A stretch of 64,000 nucleotides of DNA from CBDBIG01 sp965205845 [NCBI: bacterium] (GTDB lineage: Bacteria; SAR324): positions 620,001 through 684,000 of the forward strand of contig CBDBIG010000005.1 in assembly GCA_965205845.1 (NCBI GenBank), in the 5' to 3' direction. A program made the translations under genes and the position numbers. Under the pieces are notes generated by a model that was not told the origin of the DNA, made no database searches, and worked only from the letters and a program-made list of their open reading frames with translations. Positions 54,342-64,000 of the stretch are shown piece after piece; the first letter of the stretch is position 1, and each line of letters begins with the position of its first letter.

Positions 54342-55820
54342 CTAGACCAGCGGTGCGCAGGGGGCACCTTTTGGATGCAAGGTATTTTCAATGGCATAGG
54401 CCGCGCCCAACAGCGTGGTTTCTTGAAAATGAGCCGCCATTAACTGCAACCCCAAGGGCAAGCCTTCTTTGCTTAGCCCAGCGGGAATCGAAATGGCAGG
54501 AATACCCGCCAAATTGGCGGGTAGTGTAAACACATCTTGGTTATACATTTCCAACGGGTCTTGTATTTTGCCAAGGCAAAAAGCTTCGCTGGGCGTGGTT
54601 GGAGACATTAACACATCCACTGTTTCAAATGCCGCTTGAAAATCCTGACGCAACAGCGCACGCACGCGCATCGCCTGGGCATAATACGCTTCGTGGTAAC
54701 CCGCACTCAAGCAAAAAACACCTAACATAATCCGGCGTTTTACCTCGGCTCCAAACCCTTGGGAACGGCTTTTTTGATAATGTTCCTCTAAATTTGTAAT
54801 CCCTTGTCCACGCACCCCATAGCGCACCCCGTCGTAGCGCCCTAAGTTGGAACTGGCCTCCGATGGTGCCAAAATATAATAGGCAGCCAAAGATTGTTTT
54901 AAACGCGGCAAAGAAAGCGTACTCACGCGGGCACCCAATAACTGCACATGCCTCACATTTTGGGCGAAGCACGCTTGCGCAGCTGGCGAAACACCTTCGA
55001 TCTCACCAAACTCTTTAATCATTCCCACCCTTAAGCCCTTTAAGCTCAACACTTTCCCCATCGTTTTGGGATAATCCTCGGGGGCGGGATTGGCCGCACT
55101 GGTAGAATCCTTGGGGTCGTGCCCGGCGAGACACTTTAAAAGCAACGCGGCATCGTATACACCGCGGCACAGGATCCCTGCCACATCAAACGAGCTGGCA
55201 AAGGCAATCATGCCATAACGACTCACGCGACCATAGGTGGGTTTAAGACCAACAATGCCCGTATAGGCAGCGGGTTGGCGCACCGAACCCCCTGTGTCCG
55301 TTCCAATGGACGCAAGGCATTCCCCTGCTGCTACGGCAGCGGCGGATCCACCGGAAGAACCTCCGGGAGTGCGGGCAAGATCCCACGGGTTGTGGGAATT
55401 GCCAAAAGCGGAGTGCTCCGTAGAAGACCCCATGGCAAATTCATCCATATTGTTCTTGCCTATAAGCACGATACGTTCTTGCTTGAGCTTTGCACTAACC
55501 GTTGCATCGTAAGGTGGTACATAGCCTTCTAAAAAATGTGAGCCGCAGGTAGTGGGAATCCCTTTGGTGCTAAACACGTCTTTTAGGCCAATAGGCAGCC
55601 CACTCAATGGAGAATGCATCTCGCACAAATCAAGGCTCATGTCTGAATTTTTTGCTTCTTCCAACACTTTTTTAGTCGATCGCAAGTGCAAAAAAGCTTT
55701 CACACGCCCTTCCACTTGCTCAATGCGTTGTAATACCGATTGAGCAATGTCTCTCGCAGAAATTTCGCCTTTTAGGCGTAATTTATGCAGTGTGTGAATG
55801 GGCTGCAAAAATAAATTCAT
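54342..55820 (-). CDS. gatA: Asp-tRNA(Asn)/Glu-tRNA(Gln) amidotransferase subunit A
   Basis: GatA supplies ammonia from glutamine to convert misacylated Glu-tRNA(Gln) or Asp-tRNA(Asn). The 492-residue amidase has the Ser-cisSer-Lys triad Lys80 (PIGLKDVFSTKG), Ser155 (TPGGSSGGSAAA) and Ser179 (DTGGSVRQPAAYTG). It also has the GatA-specific blocks GKNNMDEFAMGSSTEHSAFG and LKPTYGRVSRYG, and a C-terminal NLAGIPAISIPAGLSKEGLP. Length is standard. gatB and gatC are not adjacent. The start MNLFLQPIHTLHKLRLKGEI matches typical GatA starts. Confidence 0.97.
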   Translation of the reverse strand: MNLFLQPIHTLHKLRLKGEISARDIAQSVLQRIEQVEGRVKAFLHLRSTKKVLEEAKNSDMSLDLCEMHSPLSGLPIGLKDVFSTKGIPTTCGSHFLEGYVPPYDATVSAKLKQERIVLIGKNNMDEFAMGSSTEHSAFGNSHNPWDLARTPGGSSGGSAAAVAAGECLASIGTDTGGSVRQPAAYTGIVGLKPTYGRVSRYGMIAFASSFDVAGILCRGVYDAALLLKCLAGHDPKDSTSAANPAPEDYPKTMGKVLSLKGLRVGMIKEFGEIEGVSPAAQACFAQNVRHVQLLGARVSTLSLPRLKQSLAAYYILAPSEASSNLGRYDGVRYGVRGQGITNLEEHYQKSRSQGFGAEVKRRIMLGVFCLSAGYHEAYYAQAMRVRALLRQDFQAAFETVDVLMSPTTPSEAFCLGKIQDPLEMYNQDVFTLPANLAGIPAISIPAGLSKEGLPLGLQLMAAHFQETTLLGAAYAIENTLHPKGAPCAPLV

Positions 55821-55876
55821 AGGGGGATACCAGCAAAGTTTCGTTTTTGGGGTGGGTCAATTTACAAAAAACACTG

Positions 55877-56401
55877 TTAAAATTTTAAATGCGGGTGGCT
55901 GCTTTGTGTGGGTGGAATCATGCTTTGGAGGTACTCTAAAAAAAACGCCATATTAAGCACGTGCACCTTAGCATAGCGGTGGAGCAATACCACCTGAACG
56001 ACACGGTTTGGCCAATTTTTGGCTTGCCTAAAAAAACGACCGCCGGGTGCCAATTTGGTGGTTGAAATTTCTGCCAGCTTCGCTTCGCCGTGCAAAAAAA
56101 TACCCATTCTCCCCTCTTTGTGCGGATCATTTTTGAGCAAGTACAACCAACTTGTTCCACTTAAGATGTACGGGCTCTCTCGCAGCAATTCAGGTACATT
56201 GACGGCCCAACCCACGCAATGGGTGGGGGCTGGTAGGCGAAACTGCCATGTGCTATTGGCCATCCTTTTTAGCTGTATAGACCGCAAAGAATGTGCCTCG
56301 CTAAAACTTCGAGCAGATACGGCCACATTACAGCGTTGCAAGGTGTGTACATAGTGGGTTTGCATGGCAGTTTGCGAGGCACTCATTGATTTTTGACACA
56401 C
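55877..56401 (-). CDS. protein of unknown function
   Basis: This 174-residue ORF is open from GTG 56401 (ATG 56386 is a possible alternative, MSASQTAMQ). It is basic, soluble, with no membrane helix and no clear motif. The middle has GWAVNVPELLRESPYILSGT and a short positively charged strand. The layout could fit a divergent PilZ or YcgR-like domain, but no DxSxxG motif is visible, so this is not claimed. It lies between ilvE and gatA on the same strand. Confidence 0.4.
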   Translation of the reverse strand: MCQKSMSASQTAMQTHYVHTLQRCNVAVSARSFSEAHSLRSIQLKRMANSTWQFRLPAPTHCVGWAVNVPELLRESPYILSGTSWLYLLKNDPHKEGRMGIFLHGEAKLAEISTTKLAPGGRFFRQAKNWPNRVVQVVLLHRYAKVHVLNMAFFLEYLQSMIPPTQSSHPHLKF

Positions 56402-56462
56402 CCTTCATCCATGGTTCAAATCTGCTTTTTTGCTGTTTTTGATATTAGCGATGCGTTTTCTT

Positions 56463-57548
56463 TTATGCACGGGCTGTGGCAACAAGGTAGCGCCAAGCAA
56501 AAGGGTCTTCTTTAAGCCCGTATTGAATTCCCGTGAGTTCGGCGTACAAACGGCTGGCCAAGGGGCCTGCACTGCCATTGCCAATGGCATAGACCTTGTC
56601 TTTGTATTCCAACACACCTACCGGCGAAATAACAGCAGCAGTACCTGCACCAAACACCTCTTCTACTCGGTTGTTCGCATGGGCTTCAACCAGTTCATCG
56701 ATTGCCAATGGGCGTTCTTCCACCGATTCACCCCAGCTGCGCAACAAAGCCAGCACTGAATCGCGGGTGATACCTGCCAAAATGGTATCACCTAACGGTG
56801 GGGTAATCACCTTTCCCCCAATCTTAAACAAAATGTTCATCGTGCCCACCTCTTCTATGTAACATTGTTCCCGCGCATCCAGCCAAAGTACTTGGGTGTA
56901 ACCCGCCTGTTGGGCATTTTTTTCTGCAAGCAAACTTGCAGCATAATTGGGGCCCGTTTTGGCAGCCCCTAAACCCTTGGGGGCTGCACGGCAAAAATCT
57001 TGGGATACCTGAATTTTGACGGGGTTAAATCCCTCCTTGTAATAGGGACCCACAGGGCTGGTGATGATGTAAAACAACACCTGATCAGCAGATTTAATCC
57101 CAATATAAGGCTCGACTCCAATCATGGTGGGACGAACATATAACGATGTGTTTGGATATTGCGGTATCCAGTCCGCATCCAAACCCACCAAAGTCTCAAT
57201 GGCTTTTAACATGAGATCTTCATCTATATGGGGTAGGTCAAGGCGTGCGGCACTTTTGTTAAAGCGGTTGCAATTTTCTTGAGGGCGAAACAAATTGACC
57301 TCGCCCTGAGGACCACGGTAGGCCTTAAGCCCTTCAAAAATGGTTTGGCTATAATGTAATACCAAGGCTGCTGGGGAGATTCCCAAGTTTTGAAAAGGGA
57401 TAATTTTAGCATCGTGCCATCCTTTTCCCCTGTGCCATTGCATGGTAAACATGTGGTCGCTGTAACTTTTTCCAAAGTCTAAATCGCTCTCGCTGGTGGG
57501 CTTGGGGCGGCGCTGTTCAGACGTTGTAAGTTGTATTTGAATATCCAT
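56463..57548 (-). CDS. ilvE: branched-chain amino acid aminotransferase
   Basis: IlvE interconverts Leu, Ile and Val with their 2-oxo acids, using PLP. The 361-residue protein belongs to fold type IV: PLP lysine Lys197 in GLGAAKTGPNYAASLLAEKN, VLWLDAREQCYIEEVGTMNI, ILAGITRDSVLALL, EVFGAGTAAVISPVG. The N-terminal FGKSYSDHMFTMQW and FEGLKAYRG are typical of the longer, eukaryote-like BCAT2 class found in many bacteria. No neighbouring ilv or leu genes. Confidence 0.95.
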   Translation of the reverse strand: MDIQIQLTTSEQRRPKPTSESDLDFGKSYSDHMFTMQWHRGKGWHDAKIIPFQNLGISPAALVLHYSQTIFEGLKAYRGPQGEVNLFRPQENCNRFNKSAARLDLPHIDEDLMLKAIETLVGLDADWIPQYPNTSLYVRPTMIGVEPYIGIKSADQVLFYIITSPVGPYYKEGFNPVKIQVSQDFCRAAPKGLGAAKTGPNYAASLLAEKNAQQAGYTQVLWLDAREQCYIEEVGTMNILFKIGGKVITPPLGDTILAGITRDSVLALLRSWGESVEERPLAIDELVEAHANNRVEEVFGAGTAAVISPVGVLEYKDKVYAIGNGSAGPLASRLYAELTGIQYGLKEDPFAWRYLVATARA

Positions 57549-58047
57549 GGTTGATTATCAAAGCTAGAAGGTTATTGCAGATTCGTAATATGGCGGTTCA
57601 AACATCTTCATGAAGAATGATGGTAAAAAGCCAACTTGCTTTTTTTACGCCAGGCAATGGACCCGTCACCCTACACCAAACACCAATACATAAAAAAGCA
57701 TTTTTGCGTGATGCCATACACCCACCTTATGGTGGTTAACTGTGTTTTGAATGCGTATGTTTGGGCTGTTTTGGGGGCATTTAACCCAACACCAAACCTC
57801 CTATTATCTGCAACACCGCTTTTTGGAATGGAACGCATGATGTGCTTGGTTTATTTTTGCCTCAAGCATGGCGTTTTATGCATACTACACAGGTGTGGTC
57901 TTGTGCTACAAAATGCGGGCGTGGCCTCATGTTAAAGGAAACGCCAAGCACTGTTAATATTATCATTTCACCTGCCTCGAATGAGCACACAGGGCGGCAC
58001 CATTTTGATCCAAAATGACAGTGCTTTTATGAAGGAATCCCCATGCT
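57549..58047. other. intergenic region between ilvE and the E2 gene
   Basis: No gene, RNA or repeat was recognised in the 500 bases; the short frame at 57636-57935 shows no coding evidence. Confidence 0.4.
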
Positions 58048-59013
58048 ATGCCACACGTCACACTTCCCACGGTCAGTACTTATGGCGAAGGATGCGTACT
58101 GCGCTGGCTAAAAATGTTAGGCGATGCTGTACGGGTGGGTGGCCCACTGGTCGAGGTTGAGGGCGAAAAAAGCATTCACGTGATTGAGGCCACCAGCCAA
58201 GGCATCCTAAAGGCAATTTATGCTCCAGCGGGGGCGGTCGTCCGCCATGGTCAAGCCCTGTGTTGGGTTGGTGAAGTAAACGATCCCCCCCCTCCAAGCA
58301 GCATCCCAATCCAAAACCTCCTCCCAGAAGAACCAGCCAAAGGCAGGGCTTTGTGGGAGGCGACCTTACGCCATACCACCACCCATCGCATGGAAAAATC
58401 TTGGCAAGCACCGAAGGTTGATTTATTTGCCGATGTGAGTTTCGAAGCCTTGCAAGCCTGCCGCCAACAAAGCAAACAAAACCAGACCGAGGTCTTTTCT
58501 TACAACATTTACATTGCCTACGCAGCAGTGTGCGCCTTACGTGAAATGCCCCGCTGGAATTTGAGCTTAACACCCGACGGTTGGCAGCGAAGAAAGCACA
58601 TTGATATTGGGATGGCGGTGGCAGTGGGCGATGCACTCACCACGGTGTCTATGCGCGATTTAGAACAGGCAAAATTGGTCGATATTCAGCGCCTTTTTCG
58701 TCGATTGCTCAAAAAAACCCTCAGCAAAAAACTCGTCTACGACGAAATGTTCGGTTCAAGCATGACCATCACCAACTTAGGGGAGTATGAAATTAGCAGC
58801 TTTGCGGCCCTGCTTAACCCGCCCGAACCTTTTATTTTGGCTATTGGAGAGGTAAAAGAAAAACCCGTTGCCTTACAAGGTCAGGTGGTGGTGCGTCCCA
58901 TGTGCACGTTTTGCCTGAGCTTCGACCATCGCCTTATTGATGGTGCCCCTGCTTCCAAGCTCCTTCAGCGCATCAAGTATCACCTCGAGCATTTTGAGCC
59001 AGAGAATGCTTAA
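58048..59013 (+). CDS. 2-oxo acid dehydrogenase E2-type dihydrolipoamide acyltransferase, short form
   Basis: The E2 core transfers an acyl group from lipoamide to CoA. The 321-residue protein has an N-terminal lipoyl domain with the attachment lysine Lys41 in VEGEKSIHVIEA, a 35-residue linker, and directly the catalytic domain with FSYNIYIAYAAVCALREMPR, IDIGMAVAVGDALTTV, MTITNLGEYEISSFAALLNP and active-site SFDHRLIDGAPA (His294, Asp298). The peripheral E1/E3-binding domain found in PDH, OGDH and BCKDH E2 chains (about 35 residues after the linker) is absent, so it is shorter than usual. No E1 or E3 genes are adjacent. Partner complex unknown. Confidence 0.85.
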   Translation: MPHVTLPTVSTYGEGCVLRWLKMLGDAVRVGGPLVEVEGEKSIHVIEATSQGILKAIYAPAGAVVRHGQALCWVGEVNDPPPPSSIPIQNLLPEEPAKGRALWEATLRHTTTHRMEKSWQAPKVDLFADVSFEALQACRQQSKQNQTEVFSYNIYIAYAAVCALREMPRWNLSLTPDGWQRRKHIDIGMAVAVGDALTTVSMRDLEQAKLVDIQRLFRRLLKKTLSKKLVYDEMFGSSMTITNLGEYEISSFAALLNPPEPFILAIGEVKEKPVALQGQVVVRPMCTFCLSFDHRLIDGAPASKLLQRIKYHLEHFEPENA

Positions 59014-59296
59014 ACGCCTCACTTACACATACAAAAAGCTTGCATATCCAAGAGGCATCACGGGATTAAACGAGATTATAAGCAAAAAACCCCCAACCCC
59101 AAGCACACCATGGCCGTTGCAGTGGGCTTGGTCATCGCTAGTGGGCTAGAACAAACCGCGTATTTACAATACCCAACAGCACACCTTGCAACCCTAAGGT
59201 CGCCCACTCGGCGACAGGCATATGCAAAAGCCCAGGAAAAAGGGCACTCGAAACGCCACGCAGCCAAACCGCGACTTCCAAAAACCACGGTAGTGG

Positions 59297-59776
59297 CTAA
59301 TTGTCATCCGTGCTCAGCATGCCATCGTTGTCGTTAAAGCGATAGCCACGTCCCTGGGTGCGCTCTTGTTGCTGTTGATATTCCAAGCTATAACGCGTTA
59401 AGGGCATAATCACCAAGCGTTCTGGCCTAATAGGCTCCTCGGTGCCCTCACACAAACCATAAGTGCCTTCACCCATCCGTTCTAAGGCATCATCCACTTG
59501 CTGAATGCGCCGCAAATGGCGTTGATGCAAGAGCAAACCCAACTCCCGCTCGCGCTCATCGGCTGCAATGTCCATATCATCTCCAACCCCCGCACCTTCG
59601 CGTTGCGGTTCTAAATCTTGATGCATATGGGTTTTGATAATTTGCTCACTCTCGCGGCGCATTTCTTCTAACTTGTGCGTAATTTCTTTCGTAATGCCGT
59701 CATCTAGGTGAGGCAAATGGTAAACCTTGCCCGCCTCGTGGGGCTGATTTTGGCGTTTACGCCTTTTTACTGTCAT
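59297..59776 (-). CDS. DksA/TraR-family protein with incomplete zinc finger
   Basis: DksA binds RNA polymerase through its secondary channel and acts with ppGpp. The 159-residue protein has the coiled-coil arm KEITHKLEEMRRESEQIIKT, the DxxDxA-like tip region GVGDDMDIAADERERE, and the C-terminal finger YGLCEGTEEPIRPERLVIMP-LTRYSLEYQQ. The finger keeps one cysteine only (LCEGT); the other three ligands of the C4 finger are replaced (T, Y and others). This pattern, with P-x-T-R-Y-S-L-E, is known in some deltaproteobacterial DksA relatives. AAGGG lies about 11 bases before the ATG. Confidence 0.8.
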   Translation of the reverse strand: MTVKRRKRQNQPHEAGKVYHLPHLDDGITKEITHKLEEMRRESEQIIKTHMHQDLEPQREGAGVGDDMDIAADERERELGLLLHQRHLRRIQQVDDALERMGEGTYGLCEGTEEPIRPERLVIMPLTRYSLEYQQQQERTQGRGYRFNDNDGMLSTDDN

Positions 59777-60029
59777 AAACGAATGACCCTTAATTTATGC
59801 TGCACTTTTTTGTGGGTAGGCAGGTCTAACCGTTTCGAGCACAAAACAAAAGCGATGGGAACCGCAGTGCATCAAAACGCTATACCACCAGCCCGCCATG
59901 GTTTGCGCAAATGATGAAGAGAATGGGTTTTCAATCACTAGATTACCAAAAAGCGTTCTCGTTTTGATAGAAATACATATGGCACAAAAGCACGGGCGTC
60001 TTCAAAGCACCCAGCACTCACTTTCGTGA

Positions 60030-60055
60030 CCCATGGCTTCGAATCTCGCCATGGG
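60030..60055. terminator. hairpin between hppA and dksA
   Basis: CCCATGGC at 60030 pairs with GCCATGGG at 60048 (8 base pairs, 10-base loop), followed by TTTTG on the plus strand. It lies in the intergenic region downstream of hppA and upstream of dksA. Confidence 0.4.
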
Positions 60056-60075
60056 TTTTGACGACAGGTTTTAAA

Positions 60076-60109
60076 AAACCACAAAAATAACGGGCAAATT
60101 GTGGTTTTT
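60076..60109 (-). terminator. Rho-independent terminator of hppA
   Basis: On the minus strand AAAACCACAA, starting within the hppA stop codon, pairs with TTGTGGTTTT (10 base pairs, 14-base loop) and is followed by further Ts. The symmetrical A/T ends make it potentially bidirectional. Confidence 0.75.
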
Positions 60110-62388
60110 TAGCCAAACAAGTTAAGGCTATGGGTGAAAAAGGGTGCAAATACCAAGCTAATAATTGCTTGTAATTTAATAAGAATGTTTAAAGCGGGGC
60201 CTGAGGTATCTTTAAATGGATCCCCCACCGTGTCACCTACCACCGCAGCACTGTGTACATCAGAACCTTTGCCGCCCAGGCGGCCACTTTCAATGTACTT
60301 TTTGGCGTTATCCCAAGCCCCACCCGCATTGGAGGACGCAATGGCCAACACCATACCCGCTGCCAAACTGCCAATGAGCATGGCGGCGAGTGCCTCGACG
60401 CCAAATAAAAAGCCCACCACCAAGGGGGTTAAAATAACCTGCGCCCCTGGCAAAATCATTTCGCGCAACGAGGCCCGGGTGGAAATGTCAACGCAGGCAC
60501 GGTAATTGGGACGTGGCGTGGGCAAATCACGGTTGATGGCGAAACGCAGCTGTTCAACATCAAGGCGTCCTTGGCCCAAGCGTTCTCCTTGTGCCTTGGC
60601 TCTTTCCAACAGGGCATCTTCACTGGCAAAGACCTCACCTACCAAGCCACTTAAAGCACTGACCATCACTGCGGGTACTTGCGCTTGCTCAAGTGCCTTT
60701 AAAGACTGCGGTGTAATCTGAAAACTAGGTCGTAACCCAGGAATACTGCGGAACTGGCGGCGCACCTCGCGAATCATCTGCATGGCGGCACGCCCTACCG
60801 AACGCAAGGTCATGGCTGTAAACACAAAGGGGAGCATGGCACCGACCAATAAAAAGGTGATCACCACAGGTTTTAGCAAGTTTAGGCTCTCGATTTCAGA
60901 GCGCACCAAAAAGGCTGCAAACAGGGCCAAAGCGGTTAAAGTTGCAGAGCCAATGGCATAACCCTTTCCCATGGCTGCTGTAGTATTCCCTGCTGCGTCC
61001 AAGGCATCGGTGCGTGTGCGAACCCTTTCGCCCAAACCAGCCATTTCAGCAATGCCACCCGCATTATCTGCCACAGGCCCAAAAGAATCAATGGTGAGGG
61101 CAATGGCCAAGGTCCCCAACATTCCCAGAGCAGAAACGGCGATGCCATACATGCCCACAAAATGGTAGCCTACAAACACGGTAATGGCGATGAAAATTAC
61201 AGGTAACATGGTGCTTGAACACCCAAGGGCAAAACCGTTGATGACATTGGTGGCGGGGCCTGTTTCACTGGCGCGCGCCACCCGACGTACAGGATTAAAG
61301 CGGTGGGATGTATAGTATTCGGTAACAATCCCAATGAGCATGCCTGCAAACAAACCCACCAATACCGCATAAAATACCGCCATGCGTGTCCGCTCAACAC
61401 CTTGCAATTCAAAGGTTTCTGGCAAAGCTATCATGGTGACAAAATACACCCCAATGGCCATAAAAATGGTTGCGAGAACAAGGGTGCGTTTAAGTGCTTG
61501 TTCGACCCCGCGGCGGGTACCCGCACGGGCAAAAGGCAGTGCCAGCAAAGAAGCAGGCACACCCACAGCCGTAATGAGCAAGGGGTAAAGCAAGGCTTCA
61601 CTACCAAAGGCCGCAAAAGCAACCGCACCAATAACCAGGGCTGCACAGGTACTTTCCGCGATTGAACCAAACAAATCGGCACCCATACCCGCAATATCGC
61701 CCACGTTATCGCCCACGTTGTCGGCAATCACTGCAGGGTTGCGGGGGTCGTCTTCGGGAATATTTTCTTCCACCTTACCCACCAAATCTGCCCCTATATC
61801 AGCAGCTTTGGTGTAAATCCCTCCCCCTACACGCGCGAACAACGCCACTGAGGAACCACCCAAACCAAAGCCCGCCAAAGCTTCCATGACGTGCAGTGCA
61901 CCTGAATCTCCCAAAATCCAGTCCATTACGCCATACATGGCCAAAAGGCCCAAAATGGCCAAGCCCACCAAAGCAAAACCAATCACCGCACCCGAGCGAA
62001 AAGCCATTCTAAAGGCAGAGGCAATGGAGCGTTGGGCGGCAGCCGCCGTCCGCACATTGCCGCGTACGGCCATCAGCATGCCCAAATAACCCGCTAAAAT
62101 CGAGATAGAGGCCCCCACCACAAAAGAAAGGGCTGAGGGGGCGTCGACCAACACAACCAGCAGCACGCTAAAAACCAGCATAAAGCCAAAAATGTATCTG
62201 GTTTCCCTCCACAAAAAAGCGTTGGCACCCTCTCGGATCGCACCCGAAATGTCGAGCATTTTCTCTGCAGTCTCTTTCGCCTCGACATTTTGTACAGGAG
62301 ACCTTCTAATCACAAGCATCCAATAGATGATTGAACACAAGACGGATGCAATTCCAGCATTTAAAATAAACCATGTCACCCACGTCAT
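60109..62388 (-). CDS. hppA: membrane-bound pyrophosphatase (proton or sodium pump)
   Basis: HppA hydrolyses pyrophosphate and pumps H+ or Na+ across the inner membrane. The 759-residue protein has about 16 membrane segments and the family motifs [40 protein letters not shown] and [14 protein letters not shown], the inner [11 protein letters not shown] and [15 protein letters not shown], and the C-terminal [20 protein letters not shown]. The segment [20 protein letters not shown] has Ala then Gly where K+-independent enzymes have Lys and Thr, so it should be the K+-stimulated type. H+ versus Na+ specificity cannot be read with confidence by eye. A terminator overlaps its stop codon. Confidence 0.95.
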   Translation of the reverse strand: MTWVTWFILNAGIASVLCSIIYWMLVIRRSPVQNVEAKETAEKMLDISGAIREGANAFLWRETRYIFGFMLVFSVLLVVLVDAPSALSFVVGASISILAGYLGMLMAVRGNVRTAAAAQRSIASAFRMAFRSGAVIGFALVGLAILGLLAMYGVMDWILGDSGALHVMEALAGFGLGGSSVALFARVGGGIYTKAADIGADLVGKVEENIPEDDPRNPAVIADNVGDNVGDIAGMGADLFGSIAESTCAALVIGAVAFAAFGSEALLYPLLITAVGVPASLLALPFARAGTRRGVEQALKRTLVLATIFMAIGVYFVTMIALPETFELQGVERTRMAVFYAVLVGLFAGMLIGIVTEYYTSHRFNPVRRVARASETGPATNVINGFALGCSSTMLPVIFIAITVFVGYHFVGMYGIAVSALGMLGTLAIALTIDSFGPVADNAGGIAEMAGLGERVRTRTDALDAAGNTTAAMGKGYAIGSATLTALALFAAFLVRSEIESLNLLKPVVITFLLVGAMLPFVFTAMTLRSVGRAAMQMIREVRRQFRSIPGLRPSFQITPQSLKALEQAQVPAVMVSALSGLVGEVFASEDALLERAKAQGERLGQGRLDVEQLRFAINRDLPTPRPNYRACVDISTRASLREMILPGAQVILTPLVVGFLFGVEALAAMLIGSLAAGMVLAIASSNAGGAWDNAKKYIESGRLGGKGSDVHSAAVVGDTVGDPFKDTSGPALNILIKLQAIISLVFAPFFTHSLNLFG

Positions 62389-63694
62389 TTTCGTTCCCTA
62401 CTCTCCTTCAAGAAAATAGATTTCTGATGTCAATTAAAATAATTCAACCACCCTTTTCGATTCGACAAATTTCTGCCAACCCTTACTCCGCCCACAATGA
62501 AAGCAAGCCCACTCACCCCATACGCCAAGGCTTGCCTTGCAGTCCCATTTCGTGAGATTTTACCCCGCACCCATTCGCTATCCCAGCCTCTGCTTGCCCA
62601 ATGCACCCCATTTCGCACTCAGCGTTGTCTGTGGTTCCACCTACCCTCACCCTTTATTACTTTAACAACCCGTCCCCACCAAGCCACGGGCAACAACCAT
62701 CGCCCAATGGCACCCTCATCCATAAAGGTGGCGTTTTTTGATGCATTTCGCCATGCATAATAGGTGCATCAACTGCGTAGTTAGGCGCGTCACCTGCGTC
62801 CACACGGGGGCGCATGTTTATTCACCACGAAGTTGATGGAGTGTTGGCGCCACCATACGCATCGCACACCCAAATAAACGGGGCATTTGAATCCACTTCA
62901 CCGCACCAATCTGCCCTTCGTTTTAGTCATGAAAATCATCTTGATCCAAATGGCCATGCCGCTAAAGTACACACTACCCCGCGTGCAAGGCAAACGGGAT
63001 AATAAATAGGGCATCGCCTTAGCTCAAGGCGCCTTTGAGCCCTTAGCAGGGGTTGCCCGGATTTGCCACCTTAGTTAAACATCTTTAGCGTATCAAATGA
63101 TAAGCGACTTAAAACTTCTCAAAATGGGTAAAAATTGCTGTGCATTCGCTGTGATATTGCTTTACAACTGGCGGTTACAATCGGCCGATGACACTCAATT
63201 TCGCTTTACACACAATAATGCAGGGGATAATACACAAAACGTGTGCCAACGCGTGCTGTGGGGCCGTGGGCAAAACGGGCCGTGGGCAAAACTTCTGTTT
63301 TTAAAGCAGGTGCATAAGCACCTAAACAAAACCAGACTATAAAGAGCGCAAGCACCATCTCCTGCTCAGGGCAATTGGACACTCCAAGTGAACGGACGCC
63401 ACACCCTACAGGCTTTTTATGGTATATTTCAAGCACTATTTTTGCATAATGCCCGACGCGCTTACATTTTTGCGGGTCACACCTGGTTATAGGGTTGCAA
63501 ACCACGCCCTTTGATAACAGCGATTTTAAAAAAATGCCTGCCGCTTCCCAATACGCCAACACCTCCATCGCTAAAGCGTTTTACGTTACCCCGACCCAAA
63601 AAATTTTCAATAGCCCTGCATGAACTTTGTGCCTTCAATGCAAATTTTTTAGTGCCAGACTAACTATCGATAAAGAAAATGGAGGAGAAATCCC
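62389..63694. other. 1.3-kb region without a recognised gene
   Basis: None of the short frames on either strand has a family feature or credible ribosome binding site. The sequence includes a T-rich, repeat-free stretch and several ATG-bearing short frames. It precedes the lipoprotein gene, so its right end holds that promoter. Confidence 0.45.
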
Positions 63695-64000
63695 ATGTGC
63701 CGTTTCCTTAAAAATTTTGCTGTGTGGCTTGCGCTACGAACGGGTCAGCAGATATGCCGTGGATTGGGCTGCGCATCGCTTGGGCTGCTCCTTGTTGGTT
63801 GCGCAAACCACCACCCCTCCACCAAAACCCATGTACTTCAATTAATTGAGTTTAAGGAACCCCATGCAGAACGCCATTTTACCGAATTTTACCGCCATGC
63901 TGCTTTGTACAACGACTTTAAACCTGCATTGATTGTGGATGCGATTGCCTTGGATTGGCAACAGCGCATGCTTTATGTGAAAGAAATTGCCCGACACTTC
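63695..64000 (+). CDS. lipoprotein, N-terminal part (runs off the window)
   Basis: ATG 63695 follows GGAGGAG at 7 bases. The frame is open for 102 codons to the window end. It begins MCRFLKNFAVWLALRTGQQI and has a signal peptide whose hydrophobic core ends in a lipobox, GLLLVGCANHHP (cleavage before Cys), at about residue 36. The n-region is rather long. The mature part reads THVLQLIEFKEPHAERHFTE, then YRHAALYNDFKPALIVDAIA and LYVKEIARHF, with no recognised family. Export and lipidation by Lgt, also encoded in the window, are expected. Confidence 0.75.
   Translation, partial: MCRFLKNFAVWLALRTGQQICRGLGCASLGLLLVGCANHHPSTKTHVLQLIEFKEPHAERHFTEFYRHAALYNDFKPALIVDAIALDWQQRMLYVKEIARHF

Overview
The window is a stretch of bacterial chromosome from a motile, Gram-negative, diderm organism. 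It carries LPS export (lptB), lipoprotein maturation (lgt and a lipobox protein), two class A penicillin-binding proteins, flagellar genes (fliF, fliH, fliI, fliC, fliD) and chemotaxis genes (cheX, cheY, cheD). A CofG-type deazaflavin synthase (coenzyme F420 pathway), a glycosyltransferase resembling mycofactocin MftF, a membrane pyrophosphatase and a zinc-ligand-poor DksA make a typical gammaproteobacterium unlikely. A deltaproteobacterial-grade lineage such as SAR324 would fit, but the sequence alone does not settle the taxon.

Layout. 0-4.4 kb: end of a 3-hydroxyisobutyrate-dehydrogenase-type gene, a 97-bp tandem array leading into cofG, murD, and a PilZ protein. 4.4-10 kb: a gene-poor stretch, then a decayed Mu-like prophage (replication protein, HTH protein with an expanded repeat, frameshifted endolysin, small membrane proteins, gp25-like DUF2730 protein, 5'-truncated gp29-like portal). 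10-14.4 kb: rsmH, a MtaB-type methylthiotransferase, and a two-gene module of unknown function (frameshifted soluble protein with a VGEKNAPR minisatellite plus a membrane protein). 14.8-28.4 kb: fliF-fliH-fliI, a second Mu-like fragment (Gam, Mor) followed by small hydrophobic ORFs and a tryptophan-rich repeat protein, then fliD and flagellin on the minus strand separated by eight 153-bp repeats. 28.5-38.1 kb: MftF-like glycosyltransferase, pheT, pheS, rpsU with a 295-bp duplication of its 3' end, lptB, pyrG. 38.4-47.1 kb: a 52-bp array, PBP1A, zapA with a duplicated 3' end, lgt, cobalamin adenosyltransferase, a second PBP1A. 47.4-51 kb: rpmH-rnpA-yidD-yidC. 51-54 kb: winged-helix membrane protein, cheX, cheY, cheD, tRNA-Thr. 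54-64 kb: gatA, ilvE, a short E2 acyltransferase, dksA, hppA, and a lipoprotein running off the end.

Two themes stand out. First, the window is unusually rich in perfect or near-perfect tandem repeats with different units (24, about 30, 49, 50, 52, 97, 153, 174, 295 bp), several of which are duplications of the very start or end of a neighbouring housekeeping gene. Second, prophage genes carry many single-base frameshifts while housekeeping genes do not, which points to real decay rather than poor sequence. The best candidate for an undescribed system is the two-gene module at 12.77-14.39 kb. The tryptophan-rich heptad-repeat protein at 21.4 kb, inside a cassette of tiny membrane peptides, is also unusual.
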